Shown here in pieces: positions 25,727 to 34,579 of a stretch of 64,000 bases of DNA (its first letter is position 1; every line of letters begins with the position of its first letter). Source of the DNA: JdFR-22 sp964534325 (lineage in GTDB: Archaea; Halobacteriota; Archaeoglobi; Archaeoglobales; Archaeoglobaceae); the NCBI GenBank assembly GCA_964534325.1, contig CAZHOR010000014.1:1-64000 (forward strand), given 5' to 3'. Position numbers and translations under genes: made by a program. The notes below the pieces were generated by a model, which had not been told where the DNA came from, did no database searches, and saw only the letters and a program-made list of their open reading frames with translations.

Positions 25727-26032
25727 TAGGTTTTAGAGAGGTCAAAAAGTTAAAAATGTTTCTATCACCCAATGAATTCAAATTCAATTTAATAATGCTC
25801 ATCAATATTCGCTGTAGACATCTTATTCTCCCCGGAGAGCTCCGCATCAAGCAGTCCTTCAAGTATGCTCCATATATATCCCAAAATCATCCAGCACATC
25901 CCGATTTCAGATACTCTTTTTTAGTCTCCTGTAACCACGCACTAAAGATCAATCATTTTGCCGCTTGTCCCACTACCGTCATAGGATTACAGAGAAGAAT
26001 TGTAAAGTGTGGAGGTTAAATACAGGTCATTA

Positions 26033-26779
26033 TCATACTTGCTGTTTTATTTTGTCTCTATGGATTATTCTGATGACGATGATGCTGATCTCAAAGAAGA
26101 TTATCATCGGTATGGAGATTATGGTTTGAGTGAAGATGTCGGGTGGAGTTATAATGGCTCCCAGCAAGAAAAAGGATACAAAGAGATGTCTCCTGTAGTA
26201 GGTGAGTGTCTGGAACTGGACCACGTTATATCCTATGAGGAAAGTCATAATAAGCGGCATCTGAAAGATAACTCCGAATATCACCAGCAGAAGGACCACA
26301 AAGCTGATGAACTCTGCTATGGAGTAGTAAGCCAGCACACCTTGAGCAGCGGCCATTTCGTACAGATACGTGAGGAAGAACTGCAGAATATTATAGCCAT
26401 AGATGACTCCAGCGGAGAATAAAATGACAGAGACAACGCTGTACCTGAATGCAGTACCTTTCTTAACTTCCACGTTGGAAAGGATCTCCGTTCTCTCTCT
26501 AAGGGCTTTGTACATGAGGACAAAGATGTAAGGAATTACTGCTACCACACCAAATATCAGCGAGATCTTCAGCTTGAGTATCATCCCCTCCAGAGGGCGG
26601 GTGTAAATTATTTCTGCGCCCACGGGAAGTAGATCGGCAACCAACCTGGTTATCACGGTATCAGAAAAGAACACGAAAGTAACCGCCCAAACTATTCCCA
26701 TGACCACTACGATCTTTACGATCTTCATTCGGAGTGCCACAAGAATCTCTGCGACTTCACTAGTGGTAAAATCTGCCAT
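26033..26779 (-). CDS. tatC: Sec-independent protein translocase TatC
   Basis: A 248-residue membrane protein with six predicted helices. It carries typical TatC features: an N-terminal cytosolic segment with LVALRMKIVKIV, the conserved first-loop IYTRPLEGMILKLKISLIFGVVAVIPYIFVLMYKA block (the Pro/Glu-containing region that binds twin-arginine signals), and a C-terminal KIKQQV tail. It exports folded proteins with RR signal peptides, here including the formate dehydrogenase catalytic subunit. TatA was not found in the window. The 296 bp downstream (25737-26032) show no supportable gene. Confidence 0.88.
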   Translation of the reverse strand: MADFTTSEVAEILVALRMKIVKIVVVMGIVWAVTFVFFSDTVITRLVADLLPVGAEIIYTRPLEGMILKLKISLIFGVVAVIPYIFVLMYKALRERTEILSNVEVKKGTAFRYSVVSVILFSAGVIYGYNILQFFLTYLYEMAAAQGVLAYYSIAEFISFVVLLLVIFGVIFQMPLIMTFLIGYNVVQFQTLTYYRRHLFVSFFLLGAIITPPDIFTQTIISIPMIIFFEISIIVIRIIHRDKIKQQV

Positions 26780-26968
26780 TAATCCCTGTTAATAAACTGT
26801 ATATTTAAAACTTGGTGTCAAAAACATGACAACTCAACTATAAAATAACTCTATCAACCTCACCGCACCAGCTTCAGCCCCTGTGAGCATTATGAGTTTA
26901 GTCCATGTTCACTAACCACAGTTTACCTACCAAAATTTTTTATCCCCGTACCGAGTATATATTTAAAA

Positions 26969-27041
26969 GCCGCCGTGGCTCAGCTGGCAGAGCGAGTGAT
27001 TCGTAATCACTAAGTCGCGGGTTCAAGTCCCGCCGGCGGCT
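26969..27041 (+). tRNA. tRNA-Thr (anticodon CGU)
   Basis: The complete cloverleaf reads GCCGCCG / GCTC...GAGC / AGTGA-TTCGTAA-TCACT / GCGGG-TTCAAGT-CCCGC / CGGCGGC. The anticodon loop TTCGTAA gives CGU, decoding ACG threonine. The discriminator base at 27041 is U, as in archaeal tRNA-Thr. There is no intron and CCA is not encoded. An AT-rich tatatttaaaa stretch lies directly upstream. Confidence 0.95.
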
Positions 27042-27201
27042 TATCCTTTGTATCAGTGATTTATTTCAACTTTCTTTTTATGGTTGTGTCGCTGGTCTGT
27101 CAGATAAAGATGAAGGCTGGCTGAAGGATAGGTATTCATAACTCTAAAGATTTAAAACTTAATAAGCAGCCAAAAAGGTTCTTGAGGTCAGGAGGAATTG
27201 C

Positions 27202-27987
27202 ATGAGATGCTCTAAATGCACTCAACCAGCTGTAACCCATATTGACTGGAAAGGAAAAAATTACTGTAAGGACCATTTCAGGAGGTACTTCTTGGGTCAG
27301 GTAGGTAAAGTGGTGAACAAATACAACGTGAGTGGAAGTGTTGCGGTTGCCCTTTCCGGAGGGAAGGACTCCGCAGTTGCTGTAGAATCCCTTACACACT
27401 TCAAGGATATCAATGTAAGACCATTTTATATCGACCTGGGGATCGACAATTTTTCTTCATCCTCTTTAAATGCTGCAAAAAAGTTGGCTCAAGAACTGGG
27501 GGTAGTATTAGATGTGGTCGATTTGAAAGAGAGCTACCAACTAACTCTACCAAAAATCCACAAAAGAGGAAATGGGAGCATGTGCGCTCTTTGCGGGTTG
27601 ATCAAGCGGTATTTGATGAATAAATATGCCTACGAGAACGGATTCGATTGGCTGGCTATGGCGAAATTAAAGCCTTTATACTGGCTGAAGGACGAGGAAG
27701 TCCTGATATACGCTCAAACGAACGACGTACCCTTCACTCAGAAGTCTTGTCCATACTCTCCGTATGCTCCCACATTAGAGCTTAAAGACTGGTTACGCCA
27801 GCTCGACTCTACAAGCCCCGGTATATTGAGAAGCTTTGCGGAATCCTTTACCAGAATAGGGAACCAGACGCAATTACAGGAAGAGGGTGGCCTGATGAAC
27901 TGTGAAAGTTGCGGCTATGCTGCTTCCACCACCACCTGTAAGTTTTGCAAGGTGATGAGTGCAATTGGGTTAAGTAATTCCCCGTGA
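27202..27987 (+). CDS. TtuA/Ncs6-like tRNA thiolation protein, internally shortened
   Basis: A 261-residue PP-loop ATPase family member. The N-terminal zinc ribbon (CSKCTQPAV, Cys, His) and the SGGKDS pyrophosphatase motif near residue 55 are present, as are the Cys pair in GSMCALCGLIKRYLMNKYA and the C-terminal zinc finger CESCGY...CKFC. Where the family normally has ATGHNLDDEA plus about 40 residues, this protein goes straight from FDWLAMAK to LKPLYWLKDEEV. Family members 2-thiolate tRNA (m5s2U54 or wobble U34). The loss of that block is in frame. The start ATG has a gaggaattg site upstream. Confidence 0.75.
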   Translation: MRCSKCTQPAVTHIDWKGKNYCKDHFRRYFLGQVGKVVNKYNVSGSVAVALSGGKDSAVAVESLTHFKDINVRPFYIDLGIDNFSSSSLNAAKKLAQELGVVLDVVDLKESYQLTLPKIHKRGNGSMCALCGLIKRYLMNKYAYENGFDWLAMAKLKPLYWLKDEEVLIYAQTNDVPFTQKSCPYSPYAPTLELKDWLRQLDSTSPGILRSFAESFTRIGNQTQLQEEGGLMNCESCGYAASTTTCKFCKVMSAIGLSNSP

Positions 27988-28106
27988 GCTCTGAAGGTTG
28001 GCTGAAGGTTGGCAGAGTGAGACTCTAAGAATTAGCCCTTCTAACATTTTTTGATAACCTTGGATTTTTATCCAATAAGATATAACTTATATGAGCGAAT
28101 AATTAA

Positions 28107-28145
28107 AAAGACATAAATACTTAAGCGTGTACTCTCCTGCGGAGG
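28107..28145 (+). promoter_or_regulatory. Promoter and ribosome-binding site of the small secreted protein
   Basis: A TATA-like acataaatactta at about 28108-28120 is followed by ggaggt at 28140-28145, 8 bases before ATG 28154. The strong site supports the internal ATG rather than an earlier in-frame start (28127). Confidence 0.55.
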
Positions 28146-28153
28146 TAATCCAA

Positions 28154-28345
28154 ATGAAAAAATCTACAGTTATCATTATGGCGGCCCTTGCACTGTTGGT
28201 CGTGTTTTGTGGCGGTGCAGTTGGAGACGCTTTAGCAGATGAGAACTACAATGACCACAGCAAAGAGTACAGTGAGGGTCCAGGAGAGCCGCCTGAAGAT
28301 GGAATGTCAAGAGAAGAACCCAGGACAAGGTTTAAAGACGCATAA
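28154..28345 (+). CDS. Small secreted acidic protein
   Basis: A 63-residue protein if started at ATG 28154. Lys-Lys and a hydrophobic stretch (STVIIMAALALLVVFCGGAVGDALA) form a signal peptide, with a possible cleavage after ALA, leaving a ~38-residue mature peptide rich in Glu, Asp, Pro and Gly. The Cys in FCGG could allow lipid attachment but the context is not a clear lipobox. No homologue was recognised. It has its own promoter and is followed by a T-rich tract, so it is a monocistronic secreted peptide of unknown role. Confidence 0.6.
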   Translation: MKKSTVIIMAALALLVVFCGGAVGDALADENYNDHSKEYSEGPGEPPEDGMSREEPRTRFKDA

Positions 28346-28806
28346 ACTATCATCTCTTCATTTTTTATTTGACCCTCCTACTAGTTTGATTTAATCATTT
28401 CGTTTTGTTTCCTCCTCTTTAGCTCCTCATAATCCGATTTGAGAGCTGAAAAGGGGGTTTGATCAGTTATTTTTCCCTGGTTCTGGAATAATTTACTGAT
28501 ACAATCAGTCCGTTGATATTAGTGGTAGTGAATTAGTGAAAAAACTGAGGCTATCTATGATTCTATTTAAATCCTTAAGTAGGTCGTATATAAGTTAAGA
28601 GATTGATTGAGGGAGAGTAGAAAACCCGAGGAGGGTCCAGAAGAAAGGTAGAATAGGGGCGCATTTTAAACAGCATAACTTAAACTACTAAATGATGCAG
28701 TCTTTCCGAAATACTTAAAAAAGAACTGTACGTGTTTGTCGTATATAGCTGGTTTCGAGGGTTTATAAATAGGTTATTTGGTTACCCCAACAGGAGGTGT
28801 TAAGGT
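28346..28806 (+). promoter_or_regulatory. Upstream region of the betaine transporter operon
   Basis: No gene is visible in these 460 bp. Near its end, tttataaata at 28761-28770 is a TATA box about 25 bp upstream of the expected transcription start near 28790, directly before the strong Shine-Dalgarno aggaggtg (28792-28799) of the short ORF that begins at 28807. The earlier part contains purine-rich tracts (gagggagagtagaaaaccc, gaggagggtcc) that could be regulator sites or part of an RNA. Confidence 0.45.
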
Positions 28807-28887
28807 TTGATTATAAAAAATAAAAGCACGGTTAAAAGGTTAGATGTTTTTATAAAGCTGAACAATTTATTTAACAGAGGTGAGTAA
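28807..28887 (+). CDS. 26-codon leader ORF in frame with the betaine ATPase gene
   Basis: A TTG start at 28807, 7 bases after the near-perfect Shine-Dalgarno aggaggtg, opens a 26-codon basic peptide (rich in Lys, Asn and Leu) that ends at TAA 28885-28887. The betaine ATPase ATG is the very next codon, in the same frame. The peptide has no recognisable family. It may be a leader peptide coupling translation to the transporter, or a vestigial N-terminal extension. A second promoter (tttttataaag at 28848-28858) and the gaggtgag site inside the leader could start the ATPase independently. Confidence 0.45.
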   Translation: MIIKNKSTVKRLDVFIKLNNLFNRGE

Positions 28888-30075
28888 ATGGCTGAAACTA
28901 AAATGAGGGTTGAGAATTTATTCAAAGTCTTTGGAGACCAACCTAACCGTGTGTTCTCTTATGTAGAGCAGGGATTGTCCAGAGAAGAGATCAGAAAACG
29001 CACCGGTCAGACCGTAGCACTTAGGGACATTAGTTTTGAGGTAAAAGAAGGTGAAGTATTTGTGGTAATGGGTCTGTCTGGAAGCGGTAAGTCAACCCTG
29101 CTGAGATGCATAAACAGGCTTATCGAACCGACAAGCGGGAAGGTTATTCTGGAACCGAACATCGACGTAACCAACCTGAGTTATAAAGAATTGATAGCTA
29201 TCCGAAAAAAGTACTTCGGGATGGTCTTTCAGAGCTTTGCTCTCCTTTCAACCCGTACAGTGCTCAGTAACGTGGGGCTGGGGTTGGAGATTCAGAATGT
29301 AAGTGAAAATGACATAGTTGAAAGAAGTAAGGAAGCCTTAAACCTGGTTGGCCTTGAAGGATGGGAAGACAGCTATATCTCGGAGTTAAGCGGTGGAATG
29401 CAGCAGAGAGTCGGTCTGGCGAGGGCTCTGGCTGTTGACCCCGAGATACTTTTCATGGATGAGCCTTTCAGCGCTCTTGACCCTCTTATCAGGGTTAAAA
29501 TGCAGGAAGAACTCGTAAGAATTCAGCACAAGATGAAGAAGACCATAATATTCATTACTCACGACCTCAACGAAGCCGTCAAGCTGGGAGACAGGATAGC
29601 TATCCTGGATAAAGAAGGCAGAGCCGTCCAGATAGACACTCCTGAGAACATCCTGTTGCATCCTTCTGATGAGTACGTGAGATCATTTGTTCAGGAACTG
29701 GATATCCCCAGTGTTTTGACCATAGTGCACATAGCCAAACAACCCCAATCTACGATAAGTGCGAATGACAGCCCACAAAAAGCTTTAGATGCGATGTCGG
29801 ACGGTGTTGCATTTGTTCTGGATGAAACTAAGGTTTACAAGGGAGTAGTTACCGAAGAGGACGCAAAAAAAGCCAAGGAAGCTAACAGCGACACTATTAA
29901 GGACTATATCAAGGAGAAGAGAACCCTGGACTACAGTAAGACCATTAACGAGGTTGCCGCAAGATTATTTTCATCTGAAATCCCACTGGCAGCTGTTGAC
30001 AATGAAGGGAAGTTTGTAGGTTATTTGGACAAAAAGGTTGCTATGGAGGTAATGGAAGGTGCAGAGTCTATTTGA
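28888..30075 (+). CDS. proV: Glycine betaine/proline betaine ABC transporter ATPase with CBS domains
   Basis: A 395-residue ATPase of the ProV/OpuAA family. The N-terminal helical lead (VFGDQPNRVFSYVEQGLSREEIRKRTG) is family specific. Walker A GLSGSGKST is near residue 65, the signature LSGGMQQRVGLARAL and Walker B ILFMDEPFSALDP follow, and a C-terminal pair of CBS-like repeats begins at about 285 (DSPQKALDAMSDGVAFVLDE). CBS domains of OpuA sense ionic strength, switching the transporter on under osmotic stress. It heads the betaine importer operon and overlaps the first permease gene by 17 bp. Confidence 0.92.
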   Translation: MAETKMRVENLFKVFGDQPNRVFSYVEQGLSREEIRKRTGQTVALRDISFEVKEGEVFVVMGLSGSGKSTLLRCINRLIEPTSGKVILEPNIDVTNLSYKELIAIRKKYFGMVFQSFALLSTRTVLSNVGLGLEIQNVSENDIVERSKEALNLVGLEGWEDSYISELSGGMQQRVGLARALAVDPEILFMDEPFSALDPLIRVKMQEELVRIQHKMKKTIIFITHDLNEAVKLGDRIAILDKEGRAVQIDTPENILLHPSDEYVRSFVQELDIPSVLTIVHIAKQPQSTISANDSPQKALDAMSDGVAFVLDETKVYKGVVTEEDAKKAKEANSDTIKDYIKEKRTLDYSKTINEVAARLFSSEIPLAAVDNEGKFVGYLDKKVAMEVMEGAESI

Positions 30076-30910
30076 GTACCCCATACCGAACATACCGGTT
30101 GGTAAAACACTTGAAGATGTTATTGACTGGCTCATAGTTAACGCTGCATTTTTCTTTGACACAATTGCAGATGTCCTGAATACCTTTACAGAAGGAATCT
30201 TTGATGGTCTGATGGTCGTTCCACCGTTGGTAATGATCATAATATTCGCTGTACTGTCCTGGGTACTTGTGAGCCGCAAAGCTGCCCCCATAGTGGCAGT
30301 ATTATTGGTATTCATCCTGAGCATAGGCATGGATTACTGGAAATTCACTATGGAGACCATAGCATTGATACTGGTTTCCACTCTCACGTGTTTCATAATA
30401 GGATTTCCCCTTGGTATATGGGGGGCCCACAGCGACAGGGCTATGACGATAATCGAGCCTTTTGTGGATTTCATGCAGGCTATACCTGCTCTGGCGTACA
30501 TTGTCCCTGTAGTCTTCCTCTTTGGCGTGGGAAAAGCGGCCGGAGTTGTGGCTACCATCCTTTTCGCTCTTAACCCCCTTGTGAGGTTGACCACTTATGG
30601 AATAAGAAATATACCTAAAGAAGTTATTGAGGCGGGAAGGTCTTTCGGTGCCACCAATCGGCAGATACTCACTAAGATAGAGCTCCCGTTGGCCATGCCC
30701 TCCATCGCTCTGGGTATTAACCAGACATTCCTTCTGTCTTTCGCCATGCTGGTTATTGCAGGACTTATTGGTTCAGGAGGATTGGGCCAGCCAGTTGTAA
30801 AGTCGATCTCCAGAATGCTGGCTCCACTCGCCATTGAAGCTGGTGTGTCTATCGTGATATTGGCGATCATACTGGATAGACTTCTACGTTCCGTTAGGAG
30901 GCTGATCTGA
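30059..30910 (+). CDS. proW: Glycine betaine/proline betaine ABC permease 1
   Basis: A 283-residue ProW/OpuAB-type permease with about six membrane helices. The cytosolic EAA loop EVIEAGRSFGATNRQILTKIELPLAMPSI contacts the ATPase. The first ~40 residues precede the helices and may interact with the ATPase or substrate-binding protein. It starts at GTG 30059, supported by ggaggt eight bases upstream, inside the end of the ATPase gene. It is paralogous to the next gene, so the importer probably uses a heterodimeric membrane core. Confidence 0.88.
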   Translation: MQSLFEYPIPNIPVGKTLEDVIDWLIVNAAFFFDTIADVLNTFTEGIFDGLMVVPPLVMIIIFAVLSWVLVSRKAAPIVAVLLVFILSIGMDYWKFTMETIALILVSTLTCFIIGFPLGIWGAHSDRAMTIIEPFVDFMQAIPALAYIVPVVFLFGVGKAAGVVATILFALNPLVRLTTYGIRNIPKEVIEAGRSFGATNRQILTKIELPLAMPSIALGINQTFLLSFAMLVIAGLIGSGGLGQPVVKSISRMLAPLAIEAGVSIVILAIILDRLLRSVRRLI

Positions 30911-31782
30911 TGGGTGTTCCATTGATAGAGATTGGTGATTTTGTATTAGAGCTTCCTAGAAATCCTATTGGACCGCTGGGGAACGATGCTATAACCTGGC
31001 TTACAGTAAATTTACCATGGCTATTTGACGGCATAACCTGGACTCTCAACAGCATGGCCGGTGTTAGTTTTGCTATCCTTAATGCCATACCCCCAGAAAT
31101 TTTTACCATCCTCGTTGCAGTGATAATCTGGAGAACTGTGGGATTGAAGATGGTTCCCATCGGAGCGTTCCTCATTCTGTTGATCTGGAATATGGGGATG
31201 TGGGAGAATATGGTCGAGAGCCTATCCCTACTGTTTGTCGCCCTCATCATTTCCTGGCTAATAGGGATTCCACTGGGAATCTGGAAAGCTCATTCCAAAA
31301 TGGTGGATAATCTGCTGACACCTATTCTGGACACCATGCAGACTACCCCACCCATGACATACCTGATCCCGGCTTTATTGTTCTTTGGAATAGGGATAGC
31401 ACCCAGTATAGTTTCTATAGTTATATTTACTGTGGCTCCACCAGTGAGAACTACGTCGCTGGGTATACAAGAGATCCCTTCCGAAGTTATTGAGGCAGGA
31501 AAATCTTTTGGCGCCAATACAAGACAGATCATATCCAAAATAGAACTCCCTATGGCCAAACCAGCTATACTGCTGGGAATGAATCAGAGCATCATGATCG
31601 GATTTACTATGGTAGTTCTGGCAGGATTCATTGGAGCCGGAGGACTTGGAGAAGCGATTATATCGGGTATTAACAGATTTGCTGTTGGTAAAGCTCTGGA
31701 AGCAGGGCTCTCAGTAGTGTTTTTGGCTATAATTCTGGATAGAATACTGCGGAACATAGGCTCTAAAGGTCCAGGGACTTAA
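30910..31782 (+). CDS. proW: Glycine betaine/proline betaine ABC permease 2
   Basis: A 290-residue paralogue of the preceding permease: the same N-terminal region, helix order and EAA loop (EVIEAGKSFGANTRQIISKIELPMAKPAI). Having two permease genes in tandem is less usual than the single proW of most operons and points to a heterodimer. The start codon overlaps the stop of the preceding gene by one base. A gap of 135 bp with its own promoter-like sequence separates it from the substrate-binding protein gene. Confidence 0.88.
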   Translation: MGVPLIEIGDFVLELPRNPIGPLGNDAITWLTVNLPWLFDGITWTLNSMAGVSFAILNAIPPEIFTILVAVIIWRTVGLKMVPIGAFLILLIWNMGMWENMVESLSLLFVALIISWLIGIPLGIWKAHSKMVDNLLTPILDTMQTTPPMTYLIPALLFFGIGIAPSIVSIVIFTVAPPVRTTSLGIQEIPSEVIEAGKSFGANTRQIISKIELPMAKPAILLGMNQSIMIGFTMVVLAGFIGAGGLGEAIISGINRFAVGKALEAGLSVVFLAIILDRILRNIGSKGPGT

Positions 31783-31865
31783 AGATATAAATATATATTA
31801 TTATTTATTTTTATTTTGTAAGAACTTAATTTTTAAGAGTGGAGAAAGGAAAAATAGAAACGAAA

Positions 31866-31917
31866 AGTTATAAATATAGACATCTTGGAGTAATATTAAT
31901 AAAAAAGGGGTGAGTAG
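31866..31917 (+). promoter_or_regulatory. Promoter and ribosome-binding site of the betaine-binding protein gene
   Basis: The AT-rich gttataaatata (about 31867-31878) fits an archaeal TATA box. The Shine-Dalgarno run aggggtgag lies 5-13 bases before ATG 31918. An internal promoter would allow extra synthesis of the binding protein relative to the membrane components, a common arrangement for ABC importers. Confidence 0.5.
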
Positions 31918-32871
31918 ATGAGTATGGAAAAATATAATTTAAAAAGATTTATTCCTCTATTAGCACTGGTTTTGGTTGCAGTACTAACAGCCGGATGTGC
32001 CGAAGAAATGCCGGAGGTTACTCCAACACCTACTGATGGAGAGGCCACACCAACAGAAACACCTGAAGCTAAAGGAACAATAACCCTCGGTATTCCTCCT
32101 TGGTCTGCACCACCTGTGAAGGGAGAAGTTATCAAGCAGATCCTGGAAAGTGAGGGTTATGATGTTGAACTCCAGAACTTGGAGATAGGTATTGTATACC
32201 AGCAGATGGCCACTGATGAGATGGACTGCACTCCGTCGGCCTGGCTGCCGGTAACTCACAAAGAGTACTGGGACCAGTATGGTGATGACCTGGAGGAAGT
32301 CAAAGTCAACGAGCCAGACACTTTCTTGGGACTGGTAGTTCCACAGTATGTATGTGATGAAGGGATAACCTCTATCCCTGACCTGGAAGGAAATGGTGAC
32401 AAGTTCAACAACGAGATCATAGGTATCGAGCCCGGTGCTGGGATCATGAACAACACTGAACAAGCCCTAAGAGAGTACGGTCTTGAAGACGAATATGAAC
32501 TTAAGCCGAGCAGCACTTCGGCCATGCTGTCTGCACTGAAGAGAGCCATCGATAAAGAAGAGTATATAATTGTGCCTTTGTGGGCACCTCACGGAGCTTA
32601 TGCTCAATACGAGCTGTGTAACCTGGAGAGTCCCAAAGAAATCTACCAGAGTGGCGAAGGTGACCATGTAGGCACAGTCTGCAGAGACGACTTCGCTCAG
32701 GACCATCCCAAGGTATATGACTTCTTCAAGGAGTTCGAGATAAGTGCAGAGACACAGAGTCAATGGATTTACGATTACAACATTGAAGGCAAAGAACCAG
32801 AAGTTGTAGCCTCTGAATGGATAGCGAACAACCAGGACAAAGTTGAAGAGTGGAAATCTGCTCTTCAATAA
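31918..32871 (+). CDS. proX: Betaine-binding lipoprotein of the ABC importer
   Basis: A 317-residue extracellular substrate-binding protein. Signal and lipobox: LLALVLVAVLTAGC, with the Cys near residue 26 for lipid anchoring, followed by a Thr/Pro-rich linker (TPTPTDGEATPTETPE) that spaces it from the membrane. The OpuAC/ProX fold begins at GTITLGIPPWSAPPV. Tryptophans in IPPWSAP, SAWLPVTHKEYW and VPLWAPHG are candidates for the aromatic cage that holds quaternary ammonium compounds such as betaine. It delivers betaine to the permeases encoded just upstream. A T-rich terminator follows (around 32882). Confidence 0.9.
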   Translation: MSMEKYNLKRFIPLLALVLVAVLTAGCAEEMPEVTPTPTDGEATPTETPEAKGTITLGIPPWSAPPVKGEVIKQILESEGYDVELQNLEIGIVYQQMATDEMDCTPSAWLPVTHKEYWDQYGDDLEEVKVNEPDTFLGLVVPQYVCDEGITSIPDLEGNGDKFNNEIIGIEPGAGIMNNTEQALREYGLEDEYELKPSSTSAMLSALKRAIDKEEYIIVPLWAPHGAYAQYELCNLESPKEIYQSGEGDHVGTVCRDDFAQDHPKVYDFFKEFEISAETQSQWIYDYNIEGKEPEVVASEWIANNQDKVEEWKSALQ

Positions 32872-32949
32872 TCAACAACCATTTCTTTTATTATTTTTTG
32901 ATCTTTGATTTTGATTTTCGATTTTTGAGCGTTTTTTGATGAATTAGGG

Positions 32950-33369
32950 TTAAGCCGTCTTGGCCATGATCAAAGCATCTTCATTTACGTAATACTTGGG
33001 GGCTTTATCAACTTTTTCAAACCCGAGTGACATGTAAAATTCTATAGCCTCTTCATTGCTCTCCCTGACCTCCACATAAGCTTTCCCTGCTCTATCAAGG
33101 ACCTGTGCAATAAGGTCACTGCCTATCCCGATTCTCCTGTAGATTTGGTCAACAGCAATGGATATTACATGACCGTCATAGGGATCGAATATGATATACC
33201 CTCTAACCTCCCCTTCACTATCATCGCAGACCAGGAACGAGTCTGGATAGCTGATCCAGTAGGCAATGAATGTAAGGATATCATATGGTGTTTGAGGGAA
33301 TGAATTGTTCTCTATTTCCTTAACTCTTTGCAGATCCGTGGCCGTTACTTTTCTTATGTTCGTCTGCAT
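32950..33369 (-). CDS. rimI: GNAT N-acetyltransferase (RimI-like)
   Basis: A 139-residue GNAT-fold enzyme. The acetyl-CoA-binding motif A, VISIAVDQIYRRIGIGSDLIAQVL, contains RRIGIG (the usual form is RGxGxG), and the C-terminal EVRESNEEAIEFYMSLGFEKV is the family's motif B. It is the length of archaeal RimI N-terminal acetyltransferases, which modify the alpha-amino group of proteins. The ATG directly follows the TAG stop of the upstream kinase gene, so the two are coupled. Confidence 0.85.
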   Translation of the reverse strand: MQTNIRKVTATDLQRVKEIENNSFPQTPYDILTFIAYWISYPDSFLVCDDSEGEVRGYIIFDPYDGHVISIAVDQIYRRIGIGSDLIAQVLDRAGKAYVEVRESNEEAIEFYMSLGFEKVDKAPKYYVNEDALIMAKTA

Positions 33370-34410
33370 CTAAAGATCACTTCTCTTCAGAAACTCCTTC
33401 AGATCACCTATACCGGGATGCTTTCCTTGAGGATGGGAGATATAGTAGGCAGCGACGGCATTTGCGAGTATGAGCCTTAGATCATCTGACAAGCCCATCA
33501 CATCGCCCATTATATTGCCGGCATTCCATGCGTCACCAGCTCCGGTCAGCCTCAAAGGCTCCACATTGAAGGTGGGCACTTTAACGGTTTCCTCATTTCT
33601 GTGAAAGCTTGCCACGTGATCTTTTGTATGTAAATCCACTCTGGTAACCTTCCTAAGGGAATCTACCGCTTTTTGAGGGTCATTGGTCTGCCCGTATCTC
33701 AACAGCTCATCCTCATTCACACCCAATATATCAACCACCCCGCTGTTTAACATCTCCACCAGCGAAGATATCTCTTCTTCGATTCTGGCTTTGGGGGAAG
33801 GATCACCGGGATCGAAGAAAGTTTTACCTTCTCCCTTACCCTTTCCACGCTTGACTATATGGAAAACATGCTGGGCAAGCTCTGTACCTCTATCATTCAG
33901 CCCCCAGTCGGAAATGCATACCAAATCAGCTCTCCGGAGCAATTCCTCATCCCTGGCTGACAGGTGATCAGGTCCAAAGTTAGAGAGCGGACCGGGATCG
34001 CTCAACATGATGTTCGCCTCAGGAAGCTCAATTGCAGTGGTTATAGCCAGTTTACCGTTTTCGCTCACATGAGATATGTTCACCTTTCCTCCTGTAAAAT
34101 ACTGGAGCAGCTTGTATCCCAGCTCACTTGTTCTGGCTATCAAGTATGTCTGCAAACCCAGAGAAGAGAGTGCCAGTGCACAGTTGGCGGCTTTACCCCC
34201 CACACCCATCGACTGCTCCACTACAATATTGCCTCCTTCCTGCTTCCTGATAGCTTCAAGCTTCTCCATAAACGAAGAATAATCCGCGTAATTAACCGAG
34301 ATATCTAGGCAGAAATGAGGCAACACAACAACCTTAAAGTTACCCGGACTCCAATTCTCTATCTCTTTAACGAGCTCACCGGTTTTTTCACTCAATATAG
34401 ACATGGTCAT
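33370..34410 (-). CDS. PfkB-family carbohydrate/nucleoside kinase
   Basis: A ribokinase-fold sugar kinase of about 346 residues. The start is set at ATG 34410 (gene opens MTMSIL), with a ggaaggg site upstream; a TTG at 34449 would add 13 residues without such a site. The substrate-side motif GGKAANCALALSSLG (PfkB signature 1) and the catalytic signature 2 (LRLTGAGDAWNAGNIMG), with Asp in the catalytic GAGDAW, are present. The exact substrate (ribose, adenosine, fructose) cannot be told. It overlaps by none with rimI, being directly adjacent. Confidence 0.85.
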   Translation of the reverse strand: MTMSILSEKTGELVKEIENWSPGNFKVVVLPHFCLDISVNYADYSSFMEKLEAIRKQEGGNIVVEQSMGVGGKAANCALALSSLGLQTYLIARTSELGYKLLQYFTGGKVNISHVSENGKLAITTAIELPEANIMLSDPGPLSNFGPDHLSARDEELLRRADLVCISDWGLNDRGTELAQHVFHIVKRGKGKGEGKTFFDPGDPSPKARIEEEISSLVEMLNSGVVDILGVNEDELLRYGQTNDPQKAVDSLRKVTRVDLHTKDHVASFHRNEETVKVPTFNVEPLRLTGAGDAWNAGNIMGDVMGLSDDLRLILANAVAAYYISHPQGKHPGIGDLKEFLKRSDL

Positions 34411-34579
34411 TACTTCGTTCCCTTCCACTTCATCCCCATTCTTTCTCAATCTATGTAGTGTGGATCTTTATGGCTTGTCTAATTAAGTTTTTATTAAGAG
34501 GAAAAGAACACTTTAATTAACAATGAGTTGGTTTAGTATGAAGAATATAATGAGGTAAGAAGTTGAATGGGGAACGCAA

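Noticed and set aside
25756..26019. 87-codon frame between the Met8 and TatC genes
   Set aside because: No ribosome-binding site, atypical composition and no recognisable domain; the region is most likely non-coding.
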